Shown here: in pieces, positions 9,937-18,172 of the stretch
Layout of the letters: the number at the start of each line of letters is the position of its first letter
Numbering within the stretch: position 1 is the first letter of the stretch
DNA from: an uncultured Porphyromonadaceae bacterium
GTDB taxonomy: Bacteria; Bacteroidota; Bacteroidia; Bacteroidales; Muribaculaceae
NCBI GenBank assembly: GCA_947175545.1
Contig: CAMWNI010000002.1
Location: 62,001-126,000, forward strand
Direction: 5' to 3'
DNA length: 64,000 nucleotides
Program-made: the position numbers and the translations under genes
The notes under the pieces: model-generated
What the model was told of the DNA's origin: nothing
The model's input: only the letters and a program-made list of their open reading frames with translations
The model's database searches: none

Positions 9937-9972
9937 GTGAGAATGATTTATAAATGATGATATATGGTTTTG

Positions 9973-9980
9973 CAAAGATA
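9973..9980 (-). promoter_or_regulatory. -7 promoter element for the repeat-protein gene
   Basis: Read on the minus strand this is TATCTTTG, matching TAnnTTTG, 36 bases before the ATG at 9936. I see no clear TTTG at the expected -33 distance, so only half of the promoter is supported. Confidence 0.5.
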
Positions 9981-10058
9981 CTAAAATTTAACTAAAAACA
10001 GAAGAGTACGAATAATTTCGCACTCTTCCGGATTCATTTCATGAAAAATACATCAGAA

Positions 10059-10760
10059 TCATTCGTTAATATTCGGGGCAATAAGTTTGTAGCCCTTGCC
10101 ATGAATATTGATAATTTCGATTGACGGATCATCTTTCAGATGCTTTCGGAGTTTTGTGATATAAACGTCCATGGAGCGAGCGTTGAAGTAATTGTCATCA
10201 ATCCAAATTGTCTTCAGTGCGTAGTTACGTTCGAGGATTTCGTTGGCGTGACTGCAAAGCAGGCTAAGCAGTTCCGACTCTTTAGTGGTCAGCTTTGTTG
10301 CCTTGTCTCCGTTCATCAGAGTCTGTTTCTGAGTGTCAAACGTGAACTGACCGAGACGGTACATTGTAATGTCCTTTTCCTTTTTGCCCTTGACGCGGCG
10401 GAGGATAGCCTCAATTCTCAGCACGAGTTCCTCCATGGAAAACGGTTTAGTAATGTAGTCGTCTGCACCAATCTTAAAGCCGGAGAAGATATCTTCCTTC
10501 ATCGAACGGGCAGAAAGGAAAATGATAGGTACTTCGGCGTTGACGCTACGAACTTCCTGAGCCAGCTGAAAACCGTCCTTTTCCGGCATCATGACGTCAA
10601 AGACACAGAGATCATATTTCCCTTTGACAAAGGCTTTATAGCCGGCGTCACCATCTGGATAGAGGTCAGCACTAAAGCCCTTGGCCTGCAAATACTCACG
10701 CAGGAGCATGCCGAGGTTTTCATCATCCTCGCAAAGCAGAATTCTTGTCTTTTCTTCCAT
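10059..10760 (-). CDS. rprY: OmpR-family response regulator RprY
   Basis: The start at 10760 (MEEKTRILLCEDD) gives 233 residues, the usual length. The upstream in-frame extension overlaps the kinase gene and adds no domain residues. The N-terminal receiver domain has the acidic pair E11/D12/D13, phospho-acceptor D55 (CVFDVMMPEKDG) and a conserved K in YITKPF. The C-terminal winged helix (about 135-230) ends with the MDVYITKLRKHL recognition-helix region. The sequence closely resembles Bacteroides RprY as I recall it. It follows its kinase by 19 bases in one operon and presumably binds DNA when phosphorylated. Its targets cannot be told from the window. Confidence 0.9.
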   Translation of the reverse strand: MEEKTRILLCEDDENLGMLLREYLQAKGFSADLYPDGDAGYKAFVKGKYDLCVFDVMMPEKDGFQLAQEVRSVNAEVPIIFLSARSMKEDIFSGFKIGADDYITKPFSMEELVLRIEAILRRVKGKKEKDITMYRLGQFTFDTQKQTLMNGDKATKLTTKESELLSLLCSHANEILERNYALKTIWIDDNYFNARSMDVYITKLRKHLKDDPSIEIINIHGKGYKLIAPNINE

Positions 10761-10779
10761 ATACTTGAATGTTTTTAAT

Positions 10780-12330
10780 TTATTTTTTATTATGCGATTC
10801 GGAAGTTGTCGCGACGGGCAACATAATTGTAAAAGTCGTTCCCTTGCCGATTTCGGACTCAACGGATATTTCGCCGTTAAAGTCGGTCACCATTTTCTTA
10901 ACATAGGCCAACCCGAGTCCGAAACCCTTTACGTCATGGCGATTTCCGGTAGATACACGATAAAATCTGTCAAAGATTTTCTTCAGGTCTTCGCGACGTA
11001 TGCCGATTCCGGTGTCTGAAACAGTAATTTTCAGACGCGAGGGAGTCGGGTTGGAAGTTGTAACTTTCAGAATTATAGGTGTATCCTTTCGACGGTACTT
11101 GACGGCATTGTCAAGCAGGTTGAAAATGACGTTTGTAAAGTGCATTTCGTCAACATTCACAATCGGATTTTCAGCCGACAGATCTGCTGAAATCCTGCCG
11201 CCATATTTCTCAACCTTCAGTTTGAAGGTGCGGTTAATACCCTCAATTACGCGGTTTACGTCAACGTTGACAACTGACATGGCCGACTGACCGTCATTGT
11301 AGAGCGACATCTGAAGGACAGTTTCTACAAGAAAACGCAGTCGTTTCGTGTCGTCGTTAATTACGTCTGTCACATGCTTCATCATAGTGTCTGACTTACG
11401 TACTGTCGGATCGGCGAGCATCTGACCCGCAAGCGAAATCGAACTGATTGGCGTTTTCAGCTCATGAGTCATATTATTGATGAAATCTGTCTTCATTTCG
11501 TTTACCTTTTTTTGCTTAAATGCCGTCAGGATTGCATAGAGGAAAATCAAGAGCATTATAAAGGTAAAGACCATTGACGGAATCATGAATTTGATGGAAT
11601 CGAAAATATAGGTCCGTTTGGTCGGGAAATAGACGCTCAAATAGTTGATTCGGTTAACCGGATCGTTAGGGAACAGGGTCTGGAAATATACATCAGGATT
11701 ATTGACCAGCTGCGCGGAAGATTCCGCCGGAAATCCAGCCGTGCGGTAGATAATTGCATAGTTGCGGTTGGTAACCGCGAACTCAAACGGAATTTTCAAT
11801 CCGTTATTGTCAAGTTCAAATCGGAGAAAGCTATGGACCGATGTTGAATCGGCGCGTGCGGAAATAGGTCGCGAGCTGCTGCGTGAGAGAATGTTCAGAA
11901 TTACTTCATCAAGCAGTCCTTTCTGATAGAGATACTGTCCGCGCAACGACGAAGTAGTCGCGTCGTCAACGCTCGATGTGCCGGAACCGGGAGCGCTCAT
12001 GTTGCGAACCTGTCCGGGAGTTCCTTCAAGGGTAAAACGGCCGCTTAGTCCGCTCGGAGTCGTGAATTTCATCGAAACCCCCTCAGAATTATCACGTCTC
12101 TTATAGGGCGTAAAATTCTCAACCTGAGCGAGATTTTCTTCAAGAAAATGGCGAGCTTCCTGCTGTTCGAGCATCTCTGTCACTCCATAAAGAGAGCGTC
12201 GCACATTCTCTTCAAACTGGTCGTCACGCATTCTCACCATGTTGTTCATGTACAGAAACTGTACATAAATCAACCCGATGAACGTAAACACCATTATAAT
12301 GGTGAGAAACCAGATTGTCGATTTTTTCAT
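10780..12330 (-). CDS. rprX: sensor histidine kinase RprX
   Basis: The protein has 516 residues with a membrane segment at about 7-27, an extracytoplasmic sensing region of about 210 residues, and a second membrane segment near 250-270 (MVFTFIMLLIFLYAIL). The cytoplasmic kinase core follows: H-box NNMTHELKTP with H289, N-box NVIFNLLDNAVKYR, G1 SDTGIGI, F-box DRFYRV, G2 GFGLGLAY. I see no HAMP or PAS domain between the membrane and the H-box. It autophosphorylates and passes phosphate to the adjacent RprY. The signal is unknown. The name is based on pairing with the strongly RprY-like regulator. Confidence 0.85.
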   Translation of the reverse strand: MKKSTIWFLTIIMVFTFIGLIYVQFLYMNNMVRMRDDQFEENVRRSLYGVTEMLEQQEARHFLEENLAQVENFTPYKRRDNSEGVSMKFTTPSGLSGRFTLEGTPGQVRNMSAPGSGTSSVDDATTSSLRGQYLYQKGLLDEVILNILSRSSSRPISARADSTSVHSFLRFELDNNGLKIPFEFAVTNRNYAIIYRTAGFPAESSAQLVNNPDVYFQTLFPNDPVNRINYLSVYFPTKRTYIFDSIKFMIPSMVFTFIMLLIFLYAILTAFKQKKVNEMKTDFINNMTHELKTPISSISLAGQMLADPTVRKSDTMMKHVTDVINDDTKRLRFLVETVLQMSLYNDGQSAMSVVNVDVNRVIEGINRTFKLKVEKYGGRISADLSAENPIVNVDEMHFTNVIFNLLDNAVKYRRKDTPIILKVTTSNPTPSRLKITVSDTGIGIRREDLKKIFDRFYRVSTGNRHDVKGFGLGLAYVKKMVTDFNGEISVESEIGKGTTFTIMLPVATTSESHNKK

Positions 12331-12625
12331 TTCTCTTTTGAACTACTTATATTAAATTAACACTTCTGCCTCAGAATAGTTTTTTTATTTAAATTTTTAA
12401 ATTAACATTTGAGTGCAAATTTAACTAAAAATTTGGAATTATTGCCTATTTTATGATATAATCTTTCAATTCTATTGAAAAAGACATAAAAACCGACTCA
12501 ACAATAAATTCTAATGCAAGGTCGCACTTCATGAGGGAATATTGAACTGGCTATTGATTGCGACCTCAAAAAGTTGTAACCTTGCACTTGAAGATAACGG
12601 AAGCAGAGTCCTCCTAAGATCGGAG
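12331..12625. other. 295-base intergenic region between nrdG and rprX
   Basis: No ORF of substance or tRNA-like fold is seen. The part near rprX is AT-rich and holds a -7-like element at 12416-12423 and a small hairpin (TTTCAAT/ATTGAAA at 12464-12470 and 12474-12480). The part near nrdG holds inverted repeats: TGCAAGGT (12515-12522) with ACCTTGCA (12579-12586), and AGGTCGCA (12519-12526) with TGCGACCT (12559-12566). Function is unknown; a structured 3' or 5' untranslated region is possible. Confidence 0.5.
12416..12423 (-). promoter_or_regulatory. possible -7 promoter element for rprX-rprY
   Basis: On the minus strand the sequence is TAAATTTG, fitting TAnnTTTG, about 85 bases before the rprX start. 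There is no good TTTG at the usual -33 distance, so this is weak support. Confidence 0.4.
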
Positions 12626-13111
12626 TCAGAGAGGATTGTCAAATTCTGTAATGACTAATCCGTCCGGACGAATAATGCGCTGATTGTCAGAACCTCTGAA
12701 CGGGAGCGAAGGTGAACGCCGACTTTCAATAAACGGCCCGTCGACAATCGCATCGAACAGCGGAAGCAGGGAGCGGAGTTCCGCGTGCGCAGTGAGCTGT
12801 TCGTAAGTAAATCCGGTATAAACCCAAGTCTTAAGACCGGATGCCCTAACCAGACGGACCAGTTTTTCAAGTTCGTCCAGGTCCGGATGCATCAGGGGGT
12901 CCCCTCCTGTCAAAGTCATGTTGAAACCATGGGATATCACGATTTCAGCGACCTCTTCAGCCTTCATTTCGCGGCCGGAGGCAAAATCCCATGATGAAGG
13001 ATTGTGACATCCTTGACATCGGTGGCAACATCCGGCAAGATATACCGAAGTACGAAGGCCGGGGCCGTCAACCGACGTCCCCGGAACTATCTGTAATACT
13101 CTAAGACTCAT
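12626..13111 (-). CDS. nrdG: anaerobic ribonucleotide reductase activating protein NrdG
   Basis: This 161-residue radical-SAM enzyme has the CxxxCxxC cluster motif at C28-C32-C35 (GCCHRCQGCHN), which holds a 4Fe-4S cluster. Downstream are NMTLTGGDPLMHP and WVYTGFTYEQL, typical of the NrdG family. It uses S-adenosylmethionine and a reductant to make the glycyl radical on NrdD. It starts 6 bases after the nrdD stop codon, so the two are co-transcribed and probably made together. Length is normal for the family. No terminator with a T-run is seen after it. Confidence 0.95.
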   Translation of the reverse strand: MSLRVLQIVPGTSVDGPGLRTSVYLAGCCHRCQGCHNPSSWDFASGREMKAEEVAEIVISHGFNMTLTGGDPLMHPDLDELEKLVRLVRASGLKTWVYTGFTYEQLTAHAELRSLLPLFDAIVDGPFIESRRSPSLPFRGSDNQRIIRPDGLVITEFDNPL

Positions 13112-13117
13112 GAATTG

Positions 13118-15325
13118 TTACTTATGGACAACACGATCATGCAGTTCTGACAACTTTGCTGAATTCCAACGGTCAGTCGTGCCGACAAGGTAGCCGGTGA
13201 TGCGCTGCAGACGGTCAATATTGCGCCCCTTGCAACGAGGACAATCGGTCAGGTTTTCAGAGGCATCTTCATATCCGCAATCCATGCATCGGTTTCGATT
13301 ATGATTTACCGAACAGTATCCAATATTGTTCTTGTCCATCAGGTCAACAATGTCCATGATGGCCTGTGGATTGTGAGTTGCGTCTCCGTCAATCTCAACA
13401 TAGAAAATGTGGCCGCCGCGTGTCAACTCATGATATGGAGCTTCGATTTGCGCTTTATGTGCAGGCGAGCAATGGTAGTAAACGGGAACGTGGTTCGAAT
13501 TAGTATAGTAATCTCGATCCGTAACTCCGGGAATAATACCGAATGTCTTACGGTCGCGACCGGTGAAGCGTCCGCTTAGGCCCTCGGCCGGAGTTGCCAG
13601 AATTGAATAGTTATGATTGTACGTTTCGGAATACTCATTGGCCCGCGAACGCATGTGGCTTATAATCTTCAGCCCGAGCTTCTGGCTTTCAGCCGATTCT
13701 CCATGATGTTTTCCGGTCAGCGCCACCAGACACTCTGCAAGCCCAATGAACCCGATGCCAAGCGTGCCTTGGTTGATAACCGGTTCAATCGTATCGTTCG
13801 GACCAAGCCGGTCAGCTCCGTTCCACAGACGGGACATAAGCAACGGGAACTGCTTGGCAAGAGCCGTTTTCTGGAATAAGAAGCGGTCATGAAGCTGACG
13901 GGCGGTAATGTCCAAAACTTCGTCAAGATGCTTGAAGAATCGTTCAATGCGCTCCTCCTGGCTCTGAATCGCCATCTGTTCAATTGCAATGCGTACAATG
14001 TTAATTGTTGAGAAGCTGAGATTTCCGCGTCCAACTGAAGTTTTCTCGCCATAACGGTTTTCGAATACTCGAGTGCGGCATCCCATTGTCGCAACTTCAT
14101 AGGTGTAACGCTTCGGGTCGTTCGCATCCCACTTTTCATGTTGGTTGAACGATGCGTCAAGATTGACAAAGTTTGGAAAGAAGCGGCGGGCTGTCACTTT
14201 GCAGGCAAGCTGGTACAGGTCGTAGTTGCGATCTTCCGGAAGGTAGCTGACGCCACGCTTCTTTTTCCATATCTGAATTGGGAAGATAGCAGTCGCACCA
14301 TTGCCAACGCCTTCATATGTACTATGGAGAAGCTCACGAATAATGCAGCGTCCCTCTGCCGAGGTATCAGTGCCATAGTTGATTGAAGAGAAGACAACCT
14401 GATTGCCTCCACGACTGTGAATCGTGTTCATGTTGTGGATGAACGCTTCCATTGCCTGATGTACACGTGCGGCCGTCCTATTTATGGCGTGCTGGAAATA
14501 TCGCTCCTTACCGGTCAGACCGTCAAGGGGCTTCTTAATATAATCTTCGATTTCGGCATTGTAAAGCGAACTCAAATCCTCCCCGCTCAGTTTCTCCAGA
14601 GTTTTAATCTCTTCAATATAAGAAGAGCGGACAAATGGTGCCAGATAAAAGTCAAAGGCAGGAATTGCCTGACCGCCGTGCATTTCGTTCTGGGCAGTCT
14701 CAAGCGAGATACATCCGATGATACTTGCCGTCTCGATTCGCTTCGCAGGGCGAGACTCGCCGTGGCCTGCAATGAAACCATATTTCAGAATTCGGTCCAG
14801 GGGATGCTGAACACAAGTAAGCGATTTAGTCGGATAGTAATCCTTGTCGTGGATGTGTATCAAGTTGTGACGGACAGCCTCCTGCGCCTCCTCGCTCAAA
14901 AGATAGTCATCAACAAATGGTTTTGTAGTCTCTGATGCGAACTTCATCATCATACCTGCAGGAGAATCAGTGTTCATGTTCGCATTCTCACGAGTAACAT
15001 CGTTATTTTTCGCTTCAATGATTTCAAGGAACAAATCGCGCGTCTTGGCCCGTCGGGCAACTGAACGCTGGTTGCGATATGCAATATAGGCTCGCGCAAC
15101 TTCCTTTCGAGGCGACTTCATCAGTTCAAGCTCCACTCGGTCCTGAATTTCCTCAACGGTCATTTGTTCCTTGCCTGACATTCCGATGCGGTCTGCGATG
15201 CGCTGAATGAGGGTTTCGTCTTCGCCAAGATCAGTTGTCAGCATTGCCTTGCGGATTGCAGCCTTGATTTTTTCTTCGTTGTAACCGACAACGCGGCCGT
15301 CGCGCTTGATTATCGTTTGTATCAT
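13118..15325 (-). CDS. nrdD: anaerobic (class III) ribonucleoside-triphosphate reductase NrdD
   Basis: The 735-residue protein reduces ribonucleoside triphosphates to deoxy forms without oxygen. The N-terminal ~90 residues form an ATP-cone allosteric domain (IIKRDGRVVGYNEEKI). The C-terminus has a zinc site (CMDC and CPRC) and the glycyl-radical motif RITGYLVG, with G711 the likely radical residue by comparison with the E. coli RVCGYLG motif. A near-consensus promoter lies just upstream and nrdG follows directly. Presence of this pair fits an anaerobic life style. No aerobic class I or II reductase occurs in this window. Confidence 0.97.
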   Translation of the reverse strand: MIQTIIKRDGRVVGYNEEKIKAAIRKAMLTTDLGEDETLIQRIADRIGMSGKEQMTVEEIQDRVELELMKSPRKEVARAYIAYRNQRSVARRAKTRDLFLEIIEAKNNDVTRENANMNTDSPAGMMMKFASETTKPFVDDYLLSEEAQEAVRHNLIHIHDKDYYPTKSLTCVQHPLDRILKYGFIAGHGESRPAKRIETASIIGCISLETAQNEMHGGQAIPAFDFYLAPFVRSSYIEEIKTLEKLSGEDLSSLYNAEIEDYIKKPLDGLTGKERYFQHAINRTAARVHQAMEAFIHNMNTIHSRGGNQVVFSSINYGTDTSAEGRCIIRELLHSTYEGVGNGATAIFPIQIWKKKRGVSYLPEDRNYDLYQLACKVTARRFFPNFVNLDASFNQHEKWDANDPKRYTYEVATMGCRTRVFENRYGEKTSVGRGNLSFSTINIVRIAIEQMAIQSQEERIERFFKHLDEVLDITARQLHDRFLFQKTALAKQFPLLMSRLWNGADRLGPNDTIEPVINQGTLGIGFIGLAECLVALTGKHHGESAESQKLGLKIISHMRSRANEYSETYNHNYSILATPAEGLSGRFTGRDRKTFGIIPGVTDRDYYTNSNHVPVYYHCSPAHKAQIEAPYHELTRGGHIFYVEIDGDATHNPQAIMDIVDLMDKNNIGYCSVNHNRNRCMDCGYEDASENLTDCPRCKGRNIDRLQRITGYLVGTTDRWNSAKLSELHDRVVHK

Positions 15326-15371
15326 TGAGAGTATTAAGAAAATGGGGGGATTTTATTTTGTTTAGCGAGTG

Positions 15372-15403
15372 CAAAGCTACTCAGATTTTTCCACAACTGC
15401 AAA
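15372..15403 (-). promoter_or_regulatory. Bacteroidota-type promoter for nrdD-nrdG
   Basis: On the minus strand TTTG (15400-15403) and TAGCTTTG (15372-15379) are separated by 20 bases, a full match to the Bacteroides -33/-7 pattern. The nrdD start is about 47 bases downstream. Confidence 0.8.
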
Positions 15404-15566
15404 CTTTTCAGGCTGAAATTTTGTCAAAAAAATATTATTTTGGAAAACTTTTTTATGCTCTCATTTTGTTATTATTCAAATAAACAGAGTGTTACGGTTT
15501 TAAAGTGGAAAACTTTAAACTTTATGCAGCGATGAGAGTTGTCGTAAAAATCTACTTTGGCATTTA

Positions 15567-15598
15567 TTTGGTCACCTCAATGATTCTCCGTAACTTTG
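15567..15598 (+). promoter_or_regulatory. Bacteroidota-type promoter for the AspT/YidE-type transporter
   Basis: TTTG at 15567-15570 and TAACTTTG at 15591-15598 are separated by exactly 20 bases. The ATG at 15609 lies only 10 bases after the -7 element, so the mRNA would be almost leaderless. Confidence 0.8.
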
Positions 15599-15608
15599 CA
15601 GTCATATT

Positions 15609-17270
15609 ATGGAATGGCTATACTCCCTTTTCACGGACCACACGCCCCTTCAGGCTGTTGTTGTTCTGTCAATCATTATTGCTGTCGGGCTTGGCCTCGG
15701 CAAGATTAAACTATTCGGGGTTTCGCTTGGCGTGACCTTCGTTTTCTTCGTCGGTATTCTGGCCGGCCATCTCGGATTATCAATTGATTCGCAGATGCTG
15801 CAATATGCCCAGAGCTTCGGCCTTGTTCTTTTCGTCTATGAGCTTGGACTGAAGGTCGGCCCCGGTTTTTTTTCATCGTTCCGCTCGGGTGGCGTGAAGC
15901 TGAATATGCTTGCTCTGCTCACAATTTTGCTCGGGACCGGTTTTGCAATTCTACTTTCATATATATTTAAAGTCCCAATGGCGGATATGGTCGGTATTCT
16001 CTGTGGTGCCACGACAAACACTCCCGCTCTGGGCGCAGCACAGGAAACCCTGAGCCAGCTCGGACGTCCTGCCGCCGGGGCCGCACTGAGTTGTGCGGTC
16101 ACCTACCCTCTCGGAGTTGTAGGGGTGATTCTGGCGTTTGCCGTGGGGCGCAATCTGTTTGCCAGAGCATCTGACCTCAAATCAGCCAAACAAGAAGAGA
16201 CGAACCATACCTACATCGCCGCCTTTCAGGTTCACAACCCCGGAGTATATCATAAACCCATTCGCGAAATAGCCTCAATTGCACACCATAAGTTTGTCAT
16301 TTCACGCCTTTGGCGCAATGGTAAAGTCTCAATTCCTAATTCAGACACTACACTGGAGCCTGATGACAGACTACTGGTTATTACGACTGACGTCGAGGCG
16401 CCCGCCCTTACAGTTCTGTTCGGTGAACAAGAACAGAAGGACTGGAACAAAGATGATATTGACTGGAACGCGATTGATTCTTCACTCGTTTCCAAACACG
16501 TAATTGTTTCTCGTTCGGAAATCAACGGACGTCGCCTTGGTTCACTGCGACTGCGCAACAGTTACGGCATAAACATCACTCGTGTGCTTCGCGCCGGCGT
16601 TCAGCTTCTGGCTACACCGGAGCTTCGGTTACAGCTTGGCGACCGCCTGACGATTGTCGGAGAAGCAAAAGCCATTGAAAATGTCGAAAAGGTTCTCGGC
16701 AACGTCGACACCGACCTCAAGGAACCGAATCTGGCGGCAATCTTCATCGGAATCGTGCTTGGTCTGATTCTTGGCGCCATTCCCTTCTACATTCCCGGCA
16801 CGGATGCGCCGGTCCGCCTTGGCCTTGCAGGCGGACCTATAATTATGGGAATCCTTATCGGCCGATTCGGCGTTAATTTCCATCTTGTGACCTATACGAC
16901 ACGCTCGGCCAACCTGATGCTGCGAGGAATCGGTCTATCACTGTTTCTTGCTTGTCTCGGTCTTAGTTCAGGCGCAGATTTTCTGGAGACCATCATGCGC
17001 GCGGAAGGTCCCCTTTGGATATCTCTCGGATTCGCAATCACCTTGCTCCCCGTGTTAGTGATGATTTTACCGGCAATGCGTTTTTGGAAAATCGATTTCG
17101 GATCGGCCTGCGGAATGTTGGCCGGAGCCATGGCTAATCCAATGGCTCTGACCTATGCGAACGGCAACGTTGAAAGCGACAATCCGGCGGTTGCATACGC
17201 AACAGTCTATCCGATGACCATGTTCGTGCGTGTCATCCTTGCCCAGCTGCTTGTTCTCATTTTTGTCTGA
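15609..17270 (+). CDS. AspT/YidE-YbjL family putative antiporter
   Basis: The protein has 553 residues, the typical size of E. coli YidE. It has two homologous membrane halves, about residues 10-190 and 380-553, each with five or so hydrophobic segments. Between them are two RCK_C (TrkA-C) domains, about 205-290 and 295-370, seen in NSDTTLEPDDRLLVIT and LRLQLGDRLTIVG. The GxxxTPALGAAQ motif in the first half and the GMLAGAMANPMALTYAN motif in the second mark the duplicated transport domains. Known relatives include the aspartate:alanine exchanger AspT, but the substrate of this subgroup is unknown. It is transcribed alone, divergently from nrdD, and converges with aguB. Confidence 0.88.
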   Translation: MEWLYSLFTDHTPLQAVVVLSIIIAVGLGLGKIKLFGVSLGVTFVFFVGILAGHLGLSIDSQMLQYAQSFGLVLFVYELGLKVGPGFFSSFRSGGVKLNMLALLTILLGTGFAILLSYIFKVPMADMVGILCGATTNTPALGAAQETLSQLGRPAAGAALSCAVTYPLGVVGVILAFAVGRNLFARASDLKSAKQEETNHTYIAAFQVHNPGVYHKPIREIASIAHHKFVISRLWRNGKVSIPNSDTTLEPDDRLLVITTDVEAPALTVLFGEQEQKDWNKDDIDWNAIDSSLVSKHVIVSRSEINGRRLGSLRLRNSYGINITRVLRAGVQLLATPELRLQLGDRLTIVGEAKAIENVEKVLGNVDTDLKEPNLAAIFIGIVLGLILGAIPFYIPGTDAPVRLGLAGGPIIMGILIGRFGVNFHLVTYTTRSANLMLRGIGLSLFLACLGLSSGADFLETIMRAEGPLWISLGFAITLLPVLVMILPAMRFWKIDFGSACGMLAGAMANPMALTYANGNVESDNPAVAYATVYPMTMFVRVILAQLLVLIFV

Positions 17271-17296
17271 TTACAAACAACAGGAGTCGGCGTTTG

Positions 17297-18172
17297 TTAA
17301 TCGAGGAAACGGGAGGTTAAGCCGCCGTAGGCGTCGATACGTCGGTCGCGGAGGAAAGGCCACCAGCGGCGCACTTGCTCGCTACGGCACATGTCGACGT
17401 CAACTAACGCAACAGCTTCTTCACTCCGCGGAAGCTGCTTGAGGAACTCACCCTGAGGGCCGGCTACAAAACTGGACCCCCAAAAGGATATTCCGCCAGT
17501 AACACCGGACGGGTCAGGCTCATACCCCACCCTGTTTACACTGACAACGGGCAGGCCGTTAGCAACCGCATGAGCGCGCTGAATCGTTATCCATGCCTCG
17601 CGCTGGCGTTCCTGCTCCTCTTTGGGATCAGTACTTTCAGTGCCGATAGCCGTAGGATAAATCAAAATCTCGGCACCACGCAGCGCCATGAGGCGCGCGG
17701 CTTCAGGATACCATTGGTCCCAGCAGACAAGCACACCAAGTCGACCAACAGAAGTCTGAATCGGCTCAAAACCGAGGTCACCCGGCGTAAAATAGAATTT
17801 TTCGTAGTAAGCAGGGTCATCGGGAATGTGCATCTTTCTGTACTTTCCGGCGATAGAACCATCTTTCTCAAACACGACCGCCGTATTATGATACAATCCG
17901 GGCGCGCGTTTCTCAAAAAGAGACGTAACAATCACGCATCCGGTCTCAGCAGCCAGTGCGGAGTAGAAATCGGTCACTTCGGAAGGTATTGGCTGAGCCA
18001 ATGAACACAAATCTACATTCTCGGTCTGGCAAAAATACAGAGAGTCATGTAATTCCTGATTTACGATGAGTTCAGCACCTTCGGCAGCAAGCTGACGCAT
18101 TTTGTCGGCAAGCCGGCGGCGATTGTCGGCAATATCCGCCGTATTATGTTGTTGGATGATAGCTATTTTCAT
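17297..18172 (-). CDS. aguB: N-carbamoylputrescine amidohydrolase
   Basis: The frame extends to 18217, but ATG at 18172 (MKIAIIQQHN) fits the nitrilase family start and gives a 4-base ATGA overlap with aguA. The 291-residue product has the Glu-Lys-Cys triad of carbon-nitrogen hydrolases: E40 in VNQELHDS, K in YRKMHIPDD, and C in GVLVCWDQWYPEAARL. The cysteine context and the tight linkage to agmatine deiminase identify it as the enzyme splitting N-carbamoylputrescine to putrescine, CO2 and ammonia. It is cytoplasmic, and is the last gene of a three-gene unit. Confidence 0.94.
   Translation of the reverse strand: MKIAIIQQHNTADIADNRRRLADKMRQLAAEGAELIVNQELHDSLYFCQTENVDLCSLAQPIPSEVTDFYSALAAETGCVIVTSLFEKRAPGLYHNTAVVFEKDGSIAGKYRKMHIPDDPAYYEKFYFTPGDLGFEPIQTSVGRLGVLVCWDQWYPEAARLMALRGAEILIYPTAIGTESTDPKEEQERQREAWITIQRAHAVANGLPVVSVNRVGYEPDPSGVTGGISFWGSSFVAGPQGEFLKQLPRSEEAVALVDVDMCRSEQVRRWWPFLRDRRIDAYGGLTSRFLD

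Noticed and set aside
10140-10778. Plus-strand ORF of 212 codons opposite rprY
   Set aside because: It is antisense to the well-conserved response regulator and shows no domain or start signal.
12464-12480. Small hairpin TTTCAAT/ATTGAAA upstream of rprX
   Set aside because: It is short, AT-rich and lacks a T-run, so it is likely chance in AT-rich intergenic DNA.
12361-12625. Possible tRNA or small RNA gene
   Set aside because: No cloverleaf, no GTTCRA-type T-loop and no clear promoter-terminator pair were found; only the inverted repeats are reported.
17273-17297. Hairpin ACAAAC/GTTTGT between the transporter and aguB
   Set aside because: The stem is only 6 bp, with no T-run and reaching into the aguB stop codon; too weak to call a terminator.
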